From NCBI GenBank assembly GCA_035541595.1, contig DATKNA010000224.1, positions 1 through 17,450 of the forward strand: a stretch of 17,450 bases of DNA, read 5' to 3'. Source of the DNA: DATKNA01 sp035541595. GTDB lineage: Bacteria > Actinomycetota > Actinomycetes > Actinomycetales > Kineosporiaceae. The notes beneath the pieces were generated by a model. It ran no database searches, was not told where the DNA came from, and saw only the letters and a program-made list of their open reading frames with translations. Position 1 is the stretch's first letter, and each line of letters opens with the position of its first letter. A program made the position numbers and the translations under genes. Shown here piece by piece: positions 1 to 7,445 of the stretch.

Positions 1-93
1 AGCGTGAAGCCATCGGTGAAGATCACGATGAAGCGAATGCGCGCTCTGGCGACCAATTCACTTCATCGTGATCTTCACCGATGGCTTCACGCT
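1..93. repeat. Perfect 33-bp inverted repeat at window edge
   Basis: Bases 1-33 (beginning AGCGTGAAGCCATCGG) are the exact reverse complement of bases 61-93, separated by a 27-base unpaired spacer. The pairing stops at 34/60 (C against A). The left arm may continue beyond the window because it starts at base 1. A perfect 33-bp arm with a 27-base loop is much longer than a typical intrinsic terminator and has no U-tract. It could be a genuine palindrome, but its position at the extreme edge also fits a fold-back (chimeric) assembly end. The sequence cannot separate these two. Confidence 0.9.
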
Positions 94-235
94 CGTGGAA
101 GCGATGGCGTCACGCCGCCGACGGGCGAGGACGGGCCCATAGAGCCATGCGTCGGTCATCACCAGGCCCTGCACGGCCGTGTACCCGTCGTGGCCGGGCG
201 TCGCGCGGGCCTCGCCGGCCGGACTCGCGGCAGGC

Positions 236-550
236 TCAGCTGCAGGAACAGCGCACCACTGCGTGCAGGCGCGTGTCCTCACGCTGCTCGATCCACTCGC
301 AGTCCACGCCGCAGGCGGGGCAGGGTGCCGTGAAGACGACGGCATCGGGTTGCCCGGACCGGGGGCGCACCGGTGGCAGCCCGGGCAGAGCCGACAGGGC
401 GGGCTCCGGGCGGGGGTTGGGGAGGGCCGGCCGATCCGCCGGCCGGATGACCTCTGCGCCGTGCTCGTCCGCGTCGTGATGGACCTGCCGGACGGGGACG
501 AGCGGCGAGGGCGCCAGCGGTCGCGGCCGCTGCGGCGGGAGCGCCTGCAC
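236..550 (-). CDS. Small zinc-ribbon hypothetical protein
   Basis: This 104-residue protein is of a family I cannot name. The C-terminal third looks like a zinc ribbon: a CPAC knuckle at Cys77/Cys80, a further Cys84, then CSC at Cys101/Cys103 close to the end. About 65 residues before it are rich in Pro, Arg and Ala and probably disordered. The GTG start at 548-550 is chosen because an AGGAGGAGG Shine-Dalgarno (557-565 on this strand) lies six bases upstream. It is read divergently from aspS. A metal-binding or nucleic-acid-binding role is only inferred from the cysteines. A longer frame from an ATG at 603 overlaps it but lacks the cysteine pattern. The CDS is fairly likely to be real; its function is unknown. 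Confidence 0.6.
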   Translation of the reverse strand: MQALPPQRPRPLAPSPLVPVRQVHHDADEHGAEVIRPADRPALPNPRPEPALSALPGLPPVRPRSGQPDAVVFTAPCPACGVDCEWIEQREDTRLHAVVRCSCS

Positions 551-556
551 TCAGAA

Positions 557-565
557 CCTCCTCCT
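557..565 (-). promoter_or_regulatory. Strong Shine-Dalgarno of the zinc-ribbon gene
   Basis: The minus strand reads AGGAGGAGG, six bases before the GTG at 550-548. This is nearly ideal anti-16S complementarity. It is the main reason for preferring this start over the ATG at 603, which is in another frame. Confidence 0.6.
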
Positions 566-720
566 GGCCCACGCAGGAGCCGGACGTCCACATCATCGGT
601 CATCAGGCGCCTTCAGGCGACGCGTCGGTCCCATCTCAGCCGTCCACCTCATCGCCTCCGTCGGGAGAGGACCCCATGCCCGCCGGGCGACTCGGCCGGG
701 GCGGCCGGGAGGGCGCCGCG

Positions 721-726
721 TAGGAT
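721..726 (+). promoter_or_regulatory. Candidate -10 box for aspS-tex
   Basis: TAGGAT fits the actinobacterial TANNNT -10 pattern and lies about 155 bases before the aspS start. Transcription would begin near 733 and give a leader of roughly 147 bases that contains the 15-20 bp repeats. No convincing -35 hexamer is visible 16-18 bases upstream, so this rests on the -10 alone. Confidence 0.35.
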
Positions 727-745
727 CGACGGGCCGTCGCCGCAA

Positions 746-820
746 CAGACGCCGACGACGCCCGAGCCGCAGACGCCGACGACGAGGGCCGAGACCGCAG
801 CAGACGCCGACGACGCCCGA
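746..820 (+). repeat. Short direct repeats in the aspS leader
   Basis: CAGACGCCGACGACGCCCGA occurs identically at 746-765 and 801-820. A third copy at 770-784 keeps the first 15 bases. Spacings are 24 and 31 bases. The repeats lie between the candidate aspS promoter and its start codon. They could be slippage-prone GC-rich filler, leader RNA structure or binding sites. Confidence 0.75.
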
Positions 821-879
821 CCCGGGACCGCCGACGCAGACCCAGCCGGACCACGTCCCGGACGAAGAGAGGACCCATC

Positions 880-2727
880 GTGCTGCGCACCGACGAGGCA
901 GGCAGCCTCCGGGCCGACGACGCCGGCCGTACCGTCACCCTGGCGGGATGGGTGGCCCGCCGGCGCGACCACGGTGGCGTGGCCTTCCTGGACCTGCGGG
1001 ACCGCTCGGGCGTCGTCCAGGTGGTGGTGCGCGACGAGGCCGTCGCGCACGGGCTGCGCAACGAATACGTGCTGCGGGTCACGGGCGACGTCCGACGCCG
1101 GCCGGCGGGGAACGAGAACCCCGCGCTGCCCACCGGCGAGATCGAGGTGGTCGCGGCCGGGGTGGAGGTGCTCAACGAGGCGGCGCCGCTGCCGTTCCAG
1201 ATCGACGAGCACGTCGAGGTCGGCGAGGAGACCCGGCTGAGGTACCGCTACCTCGACCTGCGCCGACCGCATCCGGCCCGCGCCATCCAGCTGCGCAGCG
1301 AGGTCAACCGGGTGGCGCGTGACGTGCTGTTCTCGCGCGGGTTCCTCGAGATCGAGACGCCGACCCTCACCCGCTCCACCCCGGAGGGCGCCCGCGACTT
1401 CATCGTTCCCGCCCGGCTCGCGCCCGGCTGCTGGTACGCGCTGCCGCAGAGCCCGCAGCTGTTCAAGCAGCTGCTCATGGTGGCCGGCATGGAGAAGTAC
1501 TTCCAGATCGCCCGGTGCTACCGGGACGAGGACTTCCGGGCCGACCGGCAGCCCGAGTTCACCCAGCTCGACCTCGAGATGAGCTTCGTCGAGGAGGACG
1601 ACGTCATCACCGTCGCCGAGGACGTGCTCGTCGCGCTGTGGCGGCTCATCGGGTACGAGATCAGCACGCCGATCCCGCGAATGACGTACGAGGAGGCGAT
1701 GCGACGCTTCGGCAGCGACAAACCCGACCTGCGGTTCCGGCTCGAGCTCGTCGACTGCACCGCCTTCTTCGGGCACACCCCCTTCCGGGTCTTCCAGGCC
1801 CCGCACGTCGGCGCCGTCGTCATGCCCGGCGGTGCGTCCCAGTCCCGCCGCCAGCTCGACGCCTGGCAGGACTGGGCGAAGCAGCGCGGCGCGCGCGGCC
1901 TGGCGTACGCGCTGGTGGGAGAGGAGGGCGAACTGTCGGGCACGGTGCCGAAGAACCTCTCGGACGTCGAGCGCGCAGGCCTCGCCGCCCATGTCGGCGC
2001 CTCGCCGGGTGACTGCGTCTTCTTCGCCGCCGGGGAGCCGGCCCCCGCCCGGACGCTGCTCGGCGCGACCCGGGTCGAGATCGCTCGCCGGCTCGGCCTC
2101 GTCGACGAGAAGGCATGGTCGTTCGTCTGGGTGGTCGACGCGCCGCTGTTCGAGCCCACGGCGACGGCCAGGGCCGCCGGCGAGATCGCCGTCGGCTCCG
2201 GGGCGTGGACCGCCGTCCACCACGCCTTCACCTCACCCAAGCCGGAGTGGATCGACCGCTTCGAGGAGGATCCCGGGCAGGCGCTCGCCTCGGCCTACGA
2301 CATCATCTGCAACGGGACCGAGATCGGCGGCGGGTCGATCCGTATCCACCGCCGGGACGTGCAGGAGCGCGTGTTCGCGGTGATGGGGATCACGCCTGAG
2401 CAGGCGCAGGCGAAGTTCGGCTTCCTCCTCGACGCCTTCCAGTACGGCGCCCCCCCGCACGGCGGCATCGCCTTCGGCTGGGACCGCACGACCATGCTGC
2501 TCGCCGGCGAGCCGTCCATCCGCGAGGTCATCGCGTTCCCCAAGTCGGGCGGCGGCTACGACCCGCTGACCGGCGCACCCGCCCCGATCACCTCCGAGCA
2601 GCGCCGGGAGGCCGGGGTCGACGTCATCCCACCGACGGACGGCGCCCCCTCGCCGGCGGCGGCCGCCATCGCGCCGATCACCGGCGCGGCGTCGTCCCTG
2701 TCGACCGTGGAATCGGGTACCCGATGA
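880..2727 (+). CDS. aspS: Aspartyl-tRNA synthetase
   Basis: This is a class II synthetase that activates aspartate with ATP and charges tRNA in the cytosol. The 615 residues show the family order: an N-terminal anticodon-binding OB fold (about 1-105), the catalytic core with motif 2 (FQIARCYRDEDFRADRQPEF from about residue 208), the bacterial GAD insertion (about 300-415), and motif 3 (GIAFGWDRTTMLLA near 529). The GTG start follows GAGAGGA at a good distance and gives the usual actinobacterial N-terminus. His31 and a Gly at 77 occupy the positions that mark non-discriminating bacterial AspRS; E. coli has Leu30 and Lys there. The enzyme therefore probably also makes Asp-tRNA(Asn) for GatCAB. 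The last 30 or so residues are a low-complexity Ala/Ser/Pro tail beyond the usual end. The stop overlaps the tex start by 4 bp (ATGA), implying co-translation. Confidence 0.97.
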   Translation: MLRTDEAGSLRADDAGRTVTLAGWVARRRDHGGVAFLDLRDRSGVVQVVVRDEAVAHGLRNEYVLRVTGDVRRRPAGNENPALPTGEIEVVAAGVEVLNEAAPLPFQIDEHVEVGEETRLRYRYLDLRRPHPARAIQLRSEVNRVARDVLFSRGFLEIETPTLTRSTPEGARDFIVPARLAPGCWYALPQSPQLFKQLLMVAGMEKYFQIARCYRDEDFRADRQPEFTQLDLEMSFVEEDDVITVAEDVLVALWRLIGYEISTPIPRMTYEEAMRRFGSDKPDLRFRLELVDCTAFFGHTPFRVFQAPHVGAVVMPGGASQSRRQLDAWQDWAKQRGARGLAYALVGEEGELSGTVPKNLSDVERAGLAAHVGASPGDCVFFAAGEPAPARTLLGATRVEIARRLGLVDEKAWSFVWVVDAPLFEPTATARAAGEIAVGSGAWTAVHHAFTSPKPEWIDRFEEDPGQALASAYDIICNGTEIGGGSIRIHRRDVQERVFAVMGITPEQAQAKFGFLLDAFQYGAPPHGGIAFGWDRTTMLLAGEPSIREVIAFPKSGGGYDPLTGAPAPITSEQRREAGVDVIPPTDGAPSPAAAAIAPITGAASSLSTVESGTR

Positions 2728-5090
2728 CGACGACCGAGACCTCGCTGCCGGGCGCTGACGCACGCATCGTCGGGCGACTGGCGCGGGAGCTCGACGTCCG
2801 GGAGAGCCAGGTGCGCGTCACTGTCGACCTGCTCGACTCGGGCGCGACCGTGCCGTTCGTCGCCCGGTACCGCAAGGAGGTCACCGGCGGGCTCGACGAC
2901 GCGGTCCTGCGCGACCTCGACGAGCGTTTGAGGTACCTCCGGGAGCTCGAGCAGCGACGCGCGGCCGTCCTGGAGTCCGTCCGCAGCCAGGGCACACTCA
3001 CGCCGGAGCTGGAGGCGCAGATCCTCGCGGCCGACTCCAAGGCCCGGCTCGAGGACGTCTACCTGCCGCACAAGCCCAAGCGGCGGACGAAGGCGCAGGT
3101 CGCCCGCGAGGCCGGGCTCGAGCCGCTCGCGGAGGGTCTGCTCGAGGAGCCCGGGCTCGATCCCGAGGCCGAGGCGGCCCGGTACGTCGACCCCGAACGA
3201 GGCGTCGCCCACCCGGCGAGCGCGCTCGAGGGCGCCCGGGCCATCCTGGTCGAGCGGTTCGCCGAGCACCCCGACGTCGTGGGTGAGCTCCGCGAGCGGC
3301 TCTGGCAGCGAGGGCAGCTCGTCTCACGCGTGATCGAGGGCAGGCAGGACGCCGGCGCCACGTTCGCCGACTGGTTCGACCACGTGGAGCGGCTGACCAC
3401 GCTGCCCTCCCACCGGATCCTGGCGATGTTCCGGGGCGAGAAGGAGGGCGTGCTCGACCTGAGGATCGAGGATCCGGACGAGGCCTCCACCGACCCGGCG
3501 ACCCGCAGCGCATACGAGGAGATCCTCGCGGCACGGGTCGGGGTGGCCGATCGCGGCCGGCCCGCCGACCGGTGGCTCCTGGACACCGTCCGCTGGGCGT
3601 GGCGGACCCGGATCGCGGTCCACCTCGACGTCGATCTGAGGATGCGGCTCCGGCAGGTGGCCGAGGACGAGGCCGTCCGCGTGTTCGCCGGCAACCTGCG
3701 GGACCTGCTCCTGGCCGCGCCCGCGGGCATGCGCCCCACCATGGGCCTGGACCCGGGCCTGCGCACCGGCGTGAAGGTCGCCGTCGTCGACGCCACCGGC
3801 AAGGTGGTGGCCACGGAGACGATCTACCCGCACGCCCCGCACCGGAGGTGGGCGCCCGCCCTGGAGGTGCTGGGCCGGCTGGCCGTGGAGCACCGCGTCA
3901 CGCTCGTGGCGGTCGGCAACGGCACCGCATCCCGCGAGACGGTCGCGCTGGCGAAGGAGCTGGCGGCGGTGCACCCCGAGCTCTCGCTCACGCCGGTCAC
4001 CGTCTCGGAGGCGGGGGCGTCGGTGTACTCGGCGTCCGCATACGCCTCGCGCGAGCTGCCCGACCTCGACGTCTCGCTGCGCGGCGCCGTGTCCATCGCG
4101 CGCCGCCTGCAGGACCCGCTGGCCGAGCTCGTCAAGATCGACCCGAAGTCGATCGGCGTCGGGCAGTACCAGCACGACCTCACCGAGGGCAGGCTCTCGC
4201 GGTCCCTGGACGCCGTCGTCGAGGACTGTGTCAACGCCGTCGGGGTCGACGTCAACACGGCGTCCGTACCCCTGCTGCGGCGCGTCGCGGGGATCAGCGA
4301 AGGGCTGGCCGCGGCGATCGTCACCCACCGGGACGCGAACGGGCCGTTCCGGTCCCGCGGCGCGCTCAAGGAGGTGCCGCGGCTCGGGGCGAAGGCGTTC
4401 GAGCAGTGCGCGGGCTTCCTGCGCATCAGGGACGGTGACGACCCCCTGGACGCGTCCGGGGTGCACCCGGAGTCGTACGCGGTCGTCCGGCGCATCGTCG
4501 AGCAGACGACCGGCGACGTGCGCGCCCTCCTCGGCAACGGCCGCGCGCTGGCGGCCGTCGACCCGACGCGGTTCACGGACGACACGTTCGGCCTGCCGAC
4601 GGTCCGGGACATCCTGGCCGAGCTCGAGAAACCCGGGCGCGACCCGCGGCCGGAGTTCCGGACGGCGACCTTCGCCGCGGGTGTCTCGACCCTGGCGGAC
4701 CTGCGCCCGGGCATGATCCTCGAGGGCGTCGTGACGAACGTGGCGGCCTTCGGCGCGTTCGTGGACGTCGGCGTCCACCAGGACGGGCTGGTGCACGTCT
4801 CGGCTCTGTCGGCGACGTTCGTCAAGGACCCCCGCGACGTCGTCAAGCCGGGGGACGTCGTGCGGGTCAAGGTGCTCGCCGTCGACGTGCCCCGGAACCG
4901 GATCTCGCTCACCCTCCGCCTGGACGACGAGGTCCCGGCGCAGGCCGTCGACGCGAGCCGCGACCGCCAGCGCGGCGGGCAGCCCCGGCGCGGAGGGCGC
5001 GCGGGCCGTCGGCGTCCGGAACCGGAGGCCCAGGGCGCTCTCGCAGACGCCCTTCGCCGCGCCGGCCTCGCCCCCGACCCGCGCCACTGA
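2724..5090 (+). CDS. tex: Tex-type S1 RNA-binding protein
   Basis: This 788-residue protein matches the Tex family (cytosolic nucleic-acid-binding proteins linked to transcription and RNA turnover) over its whole length. Visible parts are the helical N-terminal Tex domain (VPFVARYRKEVTGGLDD near 43-59), a YqgF/RNase H-like domain opened by GLDPGLRTGVK (about 340), the SIGVGQYQHD segment, tandem helix-hairpin-helix motifs (about 508-570), and an S1 domain (about 660-735, with VAAFGAFVDVGVHQDGLVHVS). A basic Arg/Gly-rich tail of about 45 residues closes the protein and may add RNA affinity. Its ATG overlaps the aspS stop by 4 bp, so translation is probably coupled. It ends facing the transporter gene on the other strand. 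Family assignment is secure; its cellular role in actinobacteria is poorly defined. Confidence 0.95.
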   Translation: MTTTETSLPGADARIVGRLARELDVRESQVRVTVDLLDSGATVPFVARYRKEVTGGLDDAVLRDLDERLRYLRELEQRRAAVLESVRSQGTLTPELEAQILAADSKARLEDVYLPHKPKRRTKAQVAREAGLEPLAEGLLEEPGLDPEAEAARYVDPERGVAHPASALEGARAILVERFAEHPDVVGELRERLWQRGQLVSRVIEGRQDAGATFADWFDHVERLTTLPSHRILAMFRGEKEGVLDLRIEDPDEASTDPATRSAYEEILAARVGVADRGRPADRWLLDTVRWAWRTRIAVHLDVDLRMRLRQVAEDEAVRVFAGNLRDLLLAAPAGMRPTMGLDPGLRTGVKVAVVDATGKVVATETIYPHAPHRRWAPALEVLGRLAVEHRVTLVAVGNGTASRETVALAKELAAVHPELSLTPVTVSEAGASVYSASAYASRELPDLDVSLRGAVSIARRLQDPLAELVKIDPKSIGVGQYQHDLTEGRLSRSLDAVVEDCVNAVGVDVNTASVPLLRRVAGISEGLAAAIVTHRDANGPFRSRGALKEVPRLGAKAFEQCAGFLRIRDGDDPLDASGVHPESYAVVRRIVEQTTGDVRALLGNGRALAAVDPTRFTDDTFGLPTVRDILAELEKPGRDPRPEFRTATFAAGVSTLADLRPGMILEGVVTNVAAFGAFVDVGVHQDGLVHVSALSATFVKDPRDVVKPGDVVRVKVLAVDVPRNRISLTLRLDDEVPAQAVDASRDRQRGGQPRRGGRAGRRRPEPEAQGALADALRRAGLAPDPRH

Positions 5091-5111
5091 ACCCGCACCG
5101 CCGGTCCGCCC

Positions 5112-5130
5112 GGGCGCGGCCATGGCGCCC
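5112..5130. terminator. Weak hairpin between convergent tex and MMPL genes
   Basis: GGGCGC (5112-5117) pairs with GCGCCC (5125-5130) around a 7-base loop that itself lies in a GCCATGGC palindrome. It is central in the 99-bp convergent spacer and could serve both strands. It has no U-tract, so it would be an L-shaped actinobacterial terminator at best. Confidence 0.2.
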
Positions 5131-5189
5131 CCCGTGGCCCCGCCCAGCCGGTGCTGCGTCGCTCAGCAGGGTGCCCGGCGCGGGGGTCC

Positions 5190-7427
5190 TCACGCCGAGG
5201 TCGACGCCTCGCGCAGCCCGAGCCGCTGGTGCAGCCGGCGCAGCGGCCCGGGTGCCCACCAGTTCCACTCGCCGAGCAAGGTCATCGTGGCCGGGACCAG
5301 GATGAGCCGGACCAGCGTCGCGTCGACGGCGACCACGACCGCCAGACCGATCCCGGTCTCCTTGATCACGAGGAGCTTGCCGGCGGCGAACCCGGCGAAG
5401 ACCACGACGATGATGAGCGCCGCCGACGTGATGATCCGCCCGGACCGTTGCAGGCCGGCCGCGACCGCCTCGTCGTTGGACAGTCCGGCGTCGTGAAACT
5501 CCTTGATCCGGGAGAGCAGGAAGACCTCGTAGTCCATCGACAGGCCGAACCCGAGGGCCACGAGCAGCACCGGGATCGCCGTCTCGACGCCGCCGGTGCT
5601 GGTGAAGTCGAGCACCCCGCCCAGATGCCCTTGCTGGAACCCCCACACCAGGACGCCGAACGAGGCGCTCAGCGACACGACGACGAGCACCAACGCCTTG
5701 ACCGGCACGAGCACCGACCCGGTGAGGAGGAACAGCAGCACGAACGTCGCGAGGACGACGACCCCGATCGCGTAGGGGGCGCGGGCTCGGACGTCGTCCA
5801 GGAAGTCGTCGACGAACGCCGCCTGCCCGGTGACCCAGAGCGGCTCGCCGGCCGGCTCCCGCGCCTGGACCGCGCGGACGACGGCGCGCGCCTGGTCCGA
5901 TGTCGGGTCGGGCACGGCCAGGCTCCCGACCGTGCGGGTACCGGCGGTCCGGATGCCGAGCACGGAGACCGACTGCCGGCCGTTGGCCTGGACGCGGACC
6001 GGGTCCAGGCCGGTGACGCCGGGGATCCGGGCGAGGCCGGCGTCCTGCGCCCACCGGGCCAGCTGCTCCGGGCGCCACGTGCTGACCACGGTCACCGACG
6101 CCCCGTTCGCCCTCGGGAAGCGGGCCGCGACGTCATCGAACAGCCGGCGCGACGGCGAGCTGAGGGGAAGCAGCGCGACGCCGGAACTGACCAGCCGCAA
6201 CTGGAGCACGGGGAGACCGGCGATGAGCAGCACGGCGAGGACGGCGACCAACGGCACGACCGGGCGCCGCTGGATCACAGCGGCCAGGGCCGAGAACGCC
6301 CCGCGCTCGGGTGGGACGTCGCCGAGCCGCCGGCCGAGCCGCCGGATCACGGGGAGCCGCTGGGTGACGCCGGGACGGACCAGGCGCCGGCCGGCCAGCG
6401 CCAGCAGCGCCGGCACGAGGGTCAACGCCACGAGCAGCGCGACCAGGACGACGCTGAGTCCGGCAGCGCCGATCGCCCGCAGGATGCTCGCCCTGAAGAC
6501 CAGGAGCCCGGCCAGGCTGACGGCGACGGTGAGCCCGCTGAACAGCACCGTCCGGCCGGCCGTGGCGAGAGTCCGCTCCAGCGCGCCCGCCGGCCCGCGC
6601 CGTAGCTCCTCCCGGTAGCGGCTGGTCAGCAGCAGCCCGTAGTCGATGCACAGGCCGAGACCCAGCACGGTGACCACGCTGACCACGCTGCTGTCCAGGT
6701 CGAGCAGGTAGGAGAAGCCGAGCAGCGCGGTGAGCGCCCCGACGATCGACGCCAGCGCGCCGACCAGCGGCAGGCCCGCGGCGAGGAAGCCGCCGAACAC
6801 GAGGATCATGACGAGCAGGCTCGCCGGCAGGGCGACCACCTCACCCGTGCGCAGGTCCTCGGGGACCTGCTTGTTGATCTCATCCGTGATCCCCCGGACG
6901 CTGCCGGTCAGTGCGCGGGCGCCGGCGAGGCGGCGGGCCTCGTCCTGCATCCTGGCGGTCACCTCGCCCAGGGCGGCACGCTCGGCCGGTGTGCTCAGGC
7001 CCGCACGCAGCTGAGCGGTGACGAGGAGCGCCGTGCGGTCCGTCGAGACCAGCGGCGAGTCGGCGGGATCCCCCGTGCCCGCCGCGGGACCGGGGCCGTA
7101 CGGGGAGCGGACCGCGAGGACCGTCGGGACCTGCATCAGCCGCGCGGTGAGGTCCTCGACCACGCGCCGCACGGCGGGCGATCGCGGATCGACCCCGTCG
7201 AGCAGGAGCTGCGCGGTGGCCCCCCCGGGTGCGGCGTCGTCCAGCACCTGCTGCCCGCGGCGTGCCGGGCTCTGCACCTGCGGCGCGTCCCCGGGCTGCA
7301 ACCGCTGGAAGAGCCCCTCGCCGACGGCCCCGGATGCGGCCAGAGCGCCCAGGGTCACCAGCACGGTCCAGGCGGCGACGAACCGCCACGGGTGGCGGGA
7401 GAGCAGGCGTCCGAGGGCCGGGAGCAC
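5190..7427 (-). CDS. MMPL/RND family membrane transporter
   Basis: This is a 745-residue integral membrane protein of the MMPL (RND superfamily) type, similar in layout to YdfJ-like proteins: a first membrane helix (about 14-34), a large extracytoplasmic loop, a bundle of helices (about 200-340), a second loop and a second bundle (about 550-740). The duplicated signature with a buried Asp-Tyr pair appears twice, as LCIDYGLLLTSRYREE (Asp262) and LSMDYEVFLLSRIKEF (Asp632); these Asp residues carry the proton relay in RND pumps. The substrate is unknown; relatives export lipids or drugs. The GTG start gives the typical short basic leader MLPALGRLLSRHPWR and has AAAGG about seven bases upstream. 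Its start is 18 bp from the rarA start, so its promoter must lie within rarA coding sequence. It interrupts an otherwise co-directional housekeeping block. Confidence 0.92.
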   Translation of the reverse strand: MLPALGRLLSRHPWRFVAAWTVLVTLGALAASGAVGEGLFQRLQPGDAPQVQSPARRGQQVLDDAAPGGATAQLLLDGVDPRSPAVRRVVEDLTARLMQVPTVLAVRSPYGPGPAAGTGDPADSPLVSTDRTALLVTAQLRAGLSTPAERAALGEVTARMQDEARRLAGARALTGSVRGITDEINKQVPEDLRTGEVVALPASLLVMILVFGGFLAAGLPLVGALASIVGALTALLGFSYLLDLDSSVVSVVTVLGLGLCIDYGLLLTSRYREELRRGPAGALERTLATAGRTVLFSGLTVAVSLAGLLVFRASILRAIGAAGLSVVLVALLVALTLVPALLALAGRRLVRPGVTQRLPVIRRLGRRLGDVPPERGAFSALAAVIQRRPVVPLVAVLAVLLIAGLPVLQLRLVSSGVALLPLSSPSRRLFDDVAARFPRANGASVTVVSTWRPEQLARWAQDAGLARIPGVTGLDPVRVQANGRQSVSVLGIRTAGTRTVGSLAVPDPTSDQARAVVRAVQAREPAGEPLWVTGQAAFVDDFLDDVRARAPYAIGVVVLATFVLLFLLTGSVLVPVKALVLVVVSLSASFGVLVWGFQQGHLGGVLDFTSTGGVETAIPVLLVALGFGLSMDYEVFLLSRIKEFHDAGLSNDEAVAAGLQRSGRIITSAALIIVVVFAGFAAGKLLVIKETGIGLAVVVAVDATLVRLILVPATMTLLGEWNWWAPGPLRRLHQRLGLREASTSA

Positions 7428-7432
7428 GCGGA

Positions 7433-7438
7433 TAGCCT
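7433..7438 (+). promoter_or_regulatory. Candidate -10 box for leaderless rarA
   Basis: TAGCCT fits TANNNT and ends seven bases before the rarA GTG at 7446, the spacing at which transcription begins on or next to the start codon. The start codon has no properly spaced Shine-Dalgarno (AGGGG abuts it). Together these suggest a leaderless mRNA, which is common in actinobacteria. Confidence 0.45.
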
Positions 7439-7445
7439 TTCAGGG

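Larger units (their letters stand above)
551..879. other. Divergent spacer between zinc-ribbon gene and aspS
   Basis: This is 329 bases without a convincing gene. It holds the ribosome-binding site of the minus-strand gene, a TAGGAT -10 candidate (721-726), three copies of a short GC-rich repeat (746-820) and the aspS ribosome-binding site (GAGAGGA near 867-873). I see no T-box, tRNA-like fold or clear terminator. The frame running into aspS is closed by a TAG at 721-723, so any N-terminal extension of AspRS is limited. That extension would be a low-complexity Asp/Arg tract and is not expected in the family. Confidence 0.6.

Noticed and set aside
62..142. Peptide with GFTLVEAM on the plus strand, resembling a prepilin cleavage site
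   Set aside because: It is followed by Arg-rich residues and a stop instead of a hydrophobic helix, and lies in the terminal inverted repeat. Chance resemblance.
58..159. 33-codon minus-strand frame (MTDAWLYGPVLARRRRDAIAS...)
   Set aside because: Codon use looks coding-like, but it runs into the suspect inverted repeat, has no good ribosome-binding site and no recognisable family.
604..879. T-box or other riboswitch in the aspS leader
   Set aside because: No T-box sequence, specifier stem or terminator could be recognised.
649..2223. 524-codon antisense frame over aspS
   Set aside because: Shadow of aspS caused by base composition; no domain visible.
3324..5123. 599-codon antisense frame over tex
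   Set aside because: Shadow of tex; low-complexity Arg/Gly/Asp composition only.
7392..7445. In-frame upstream GTG as the rarA start
   Set aside because: It would overlap the MMPL N-terminus and add residues not seen in RarA; the GTG at 7446 fits the family and the leaderless promoter.
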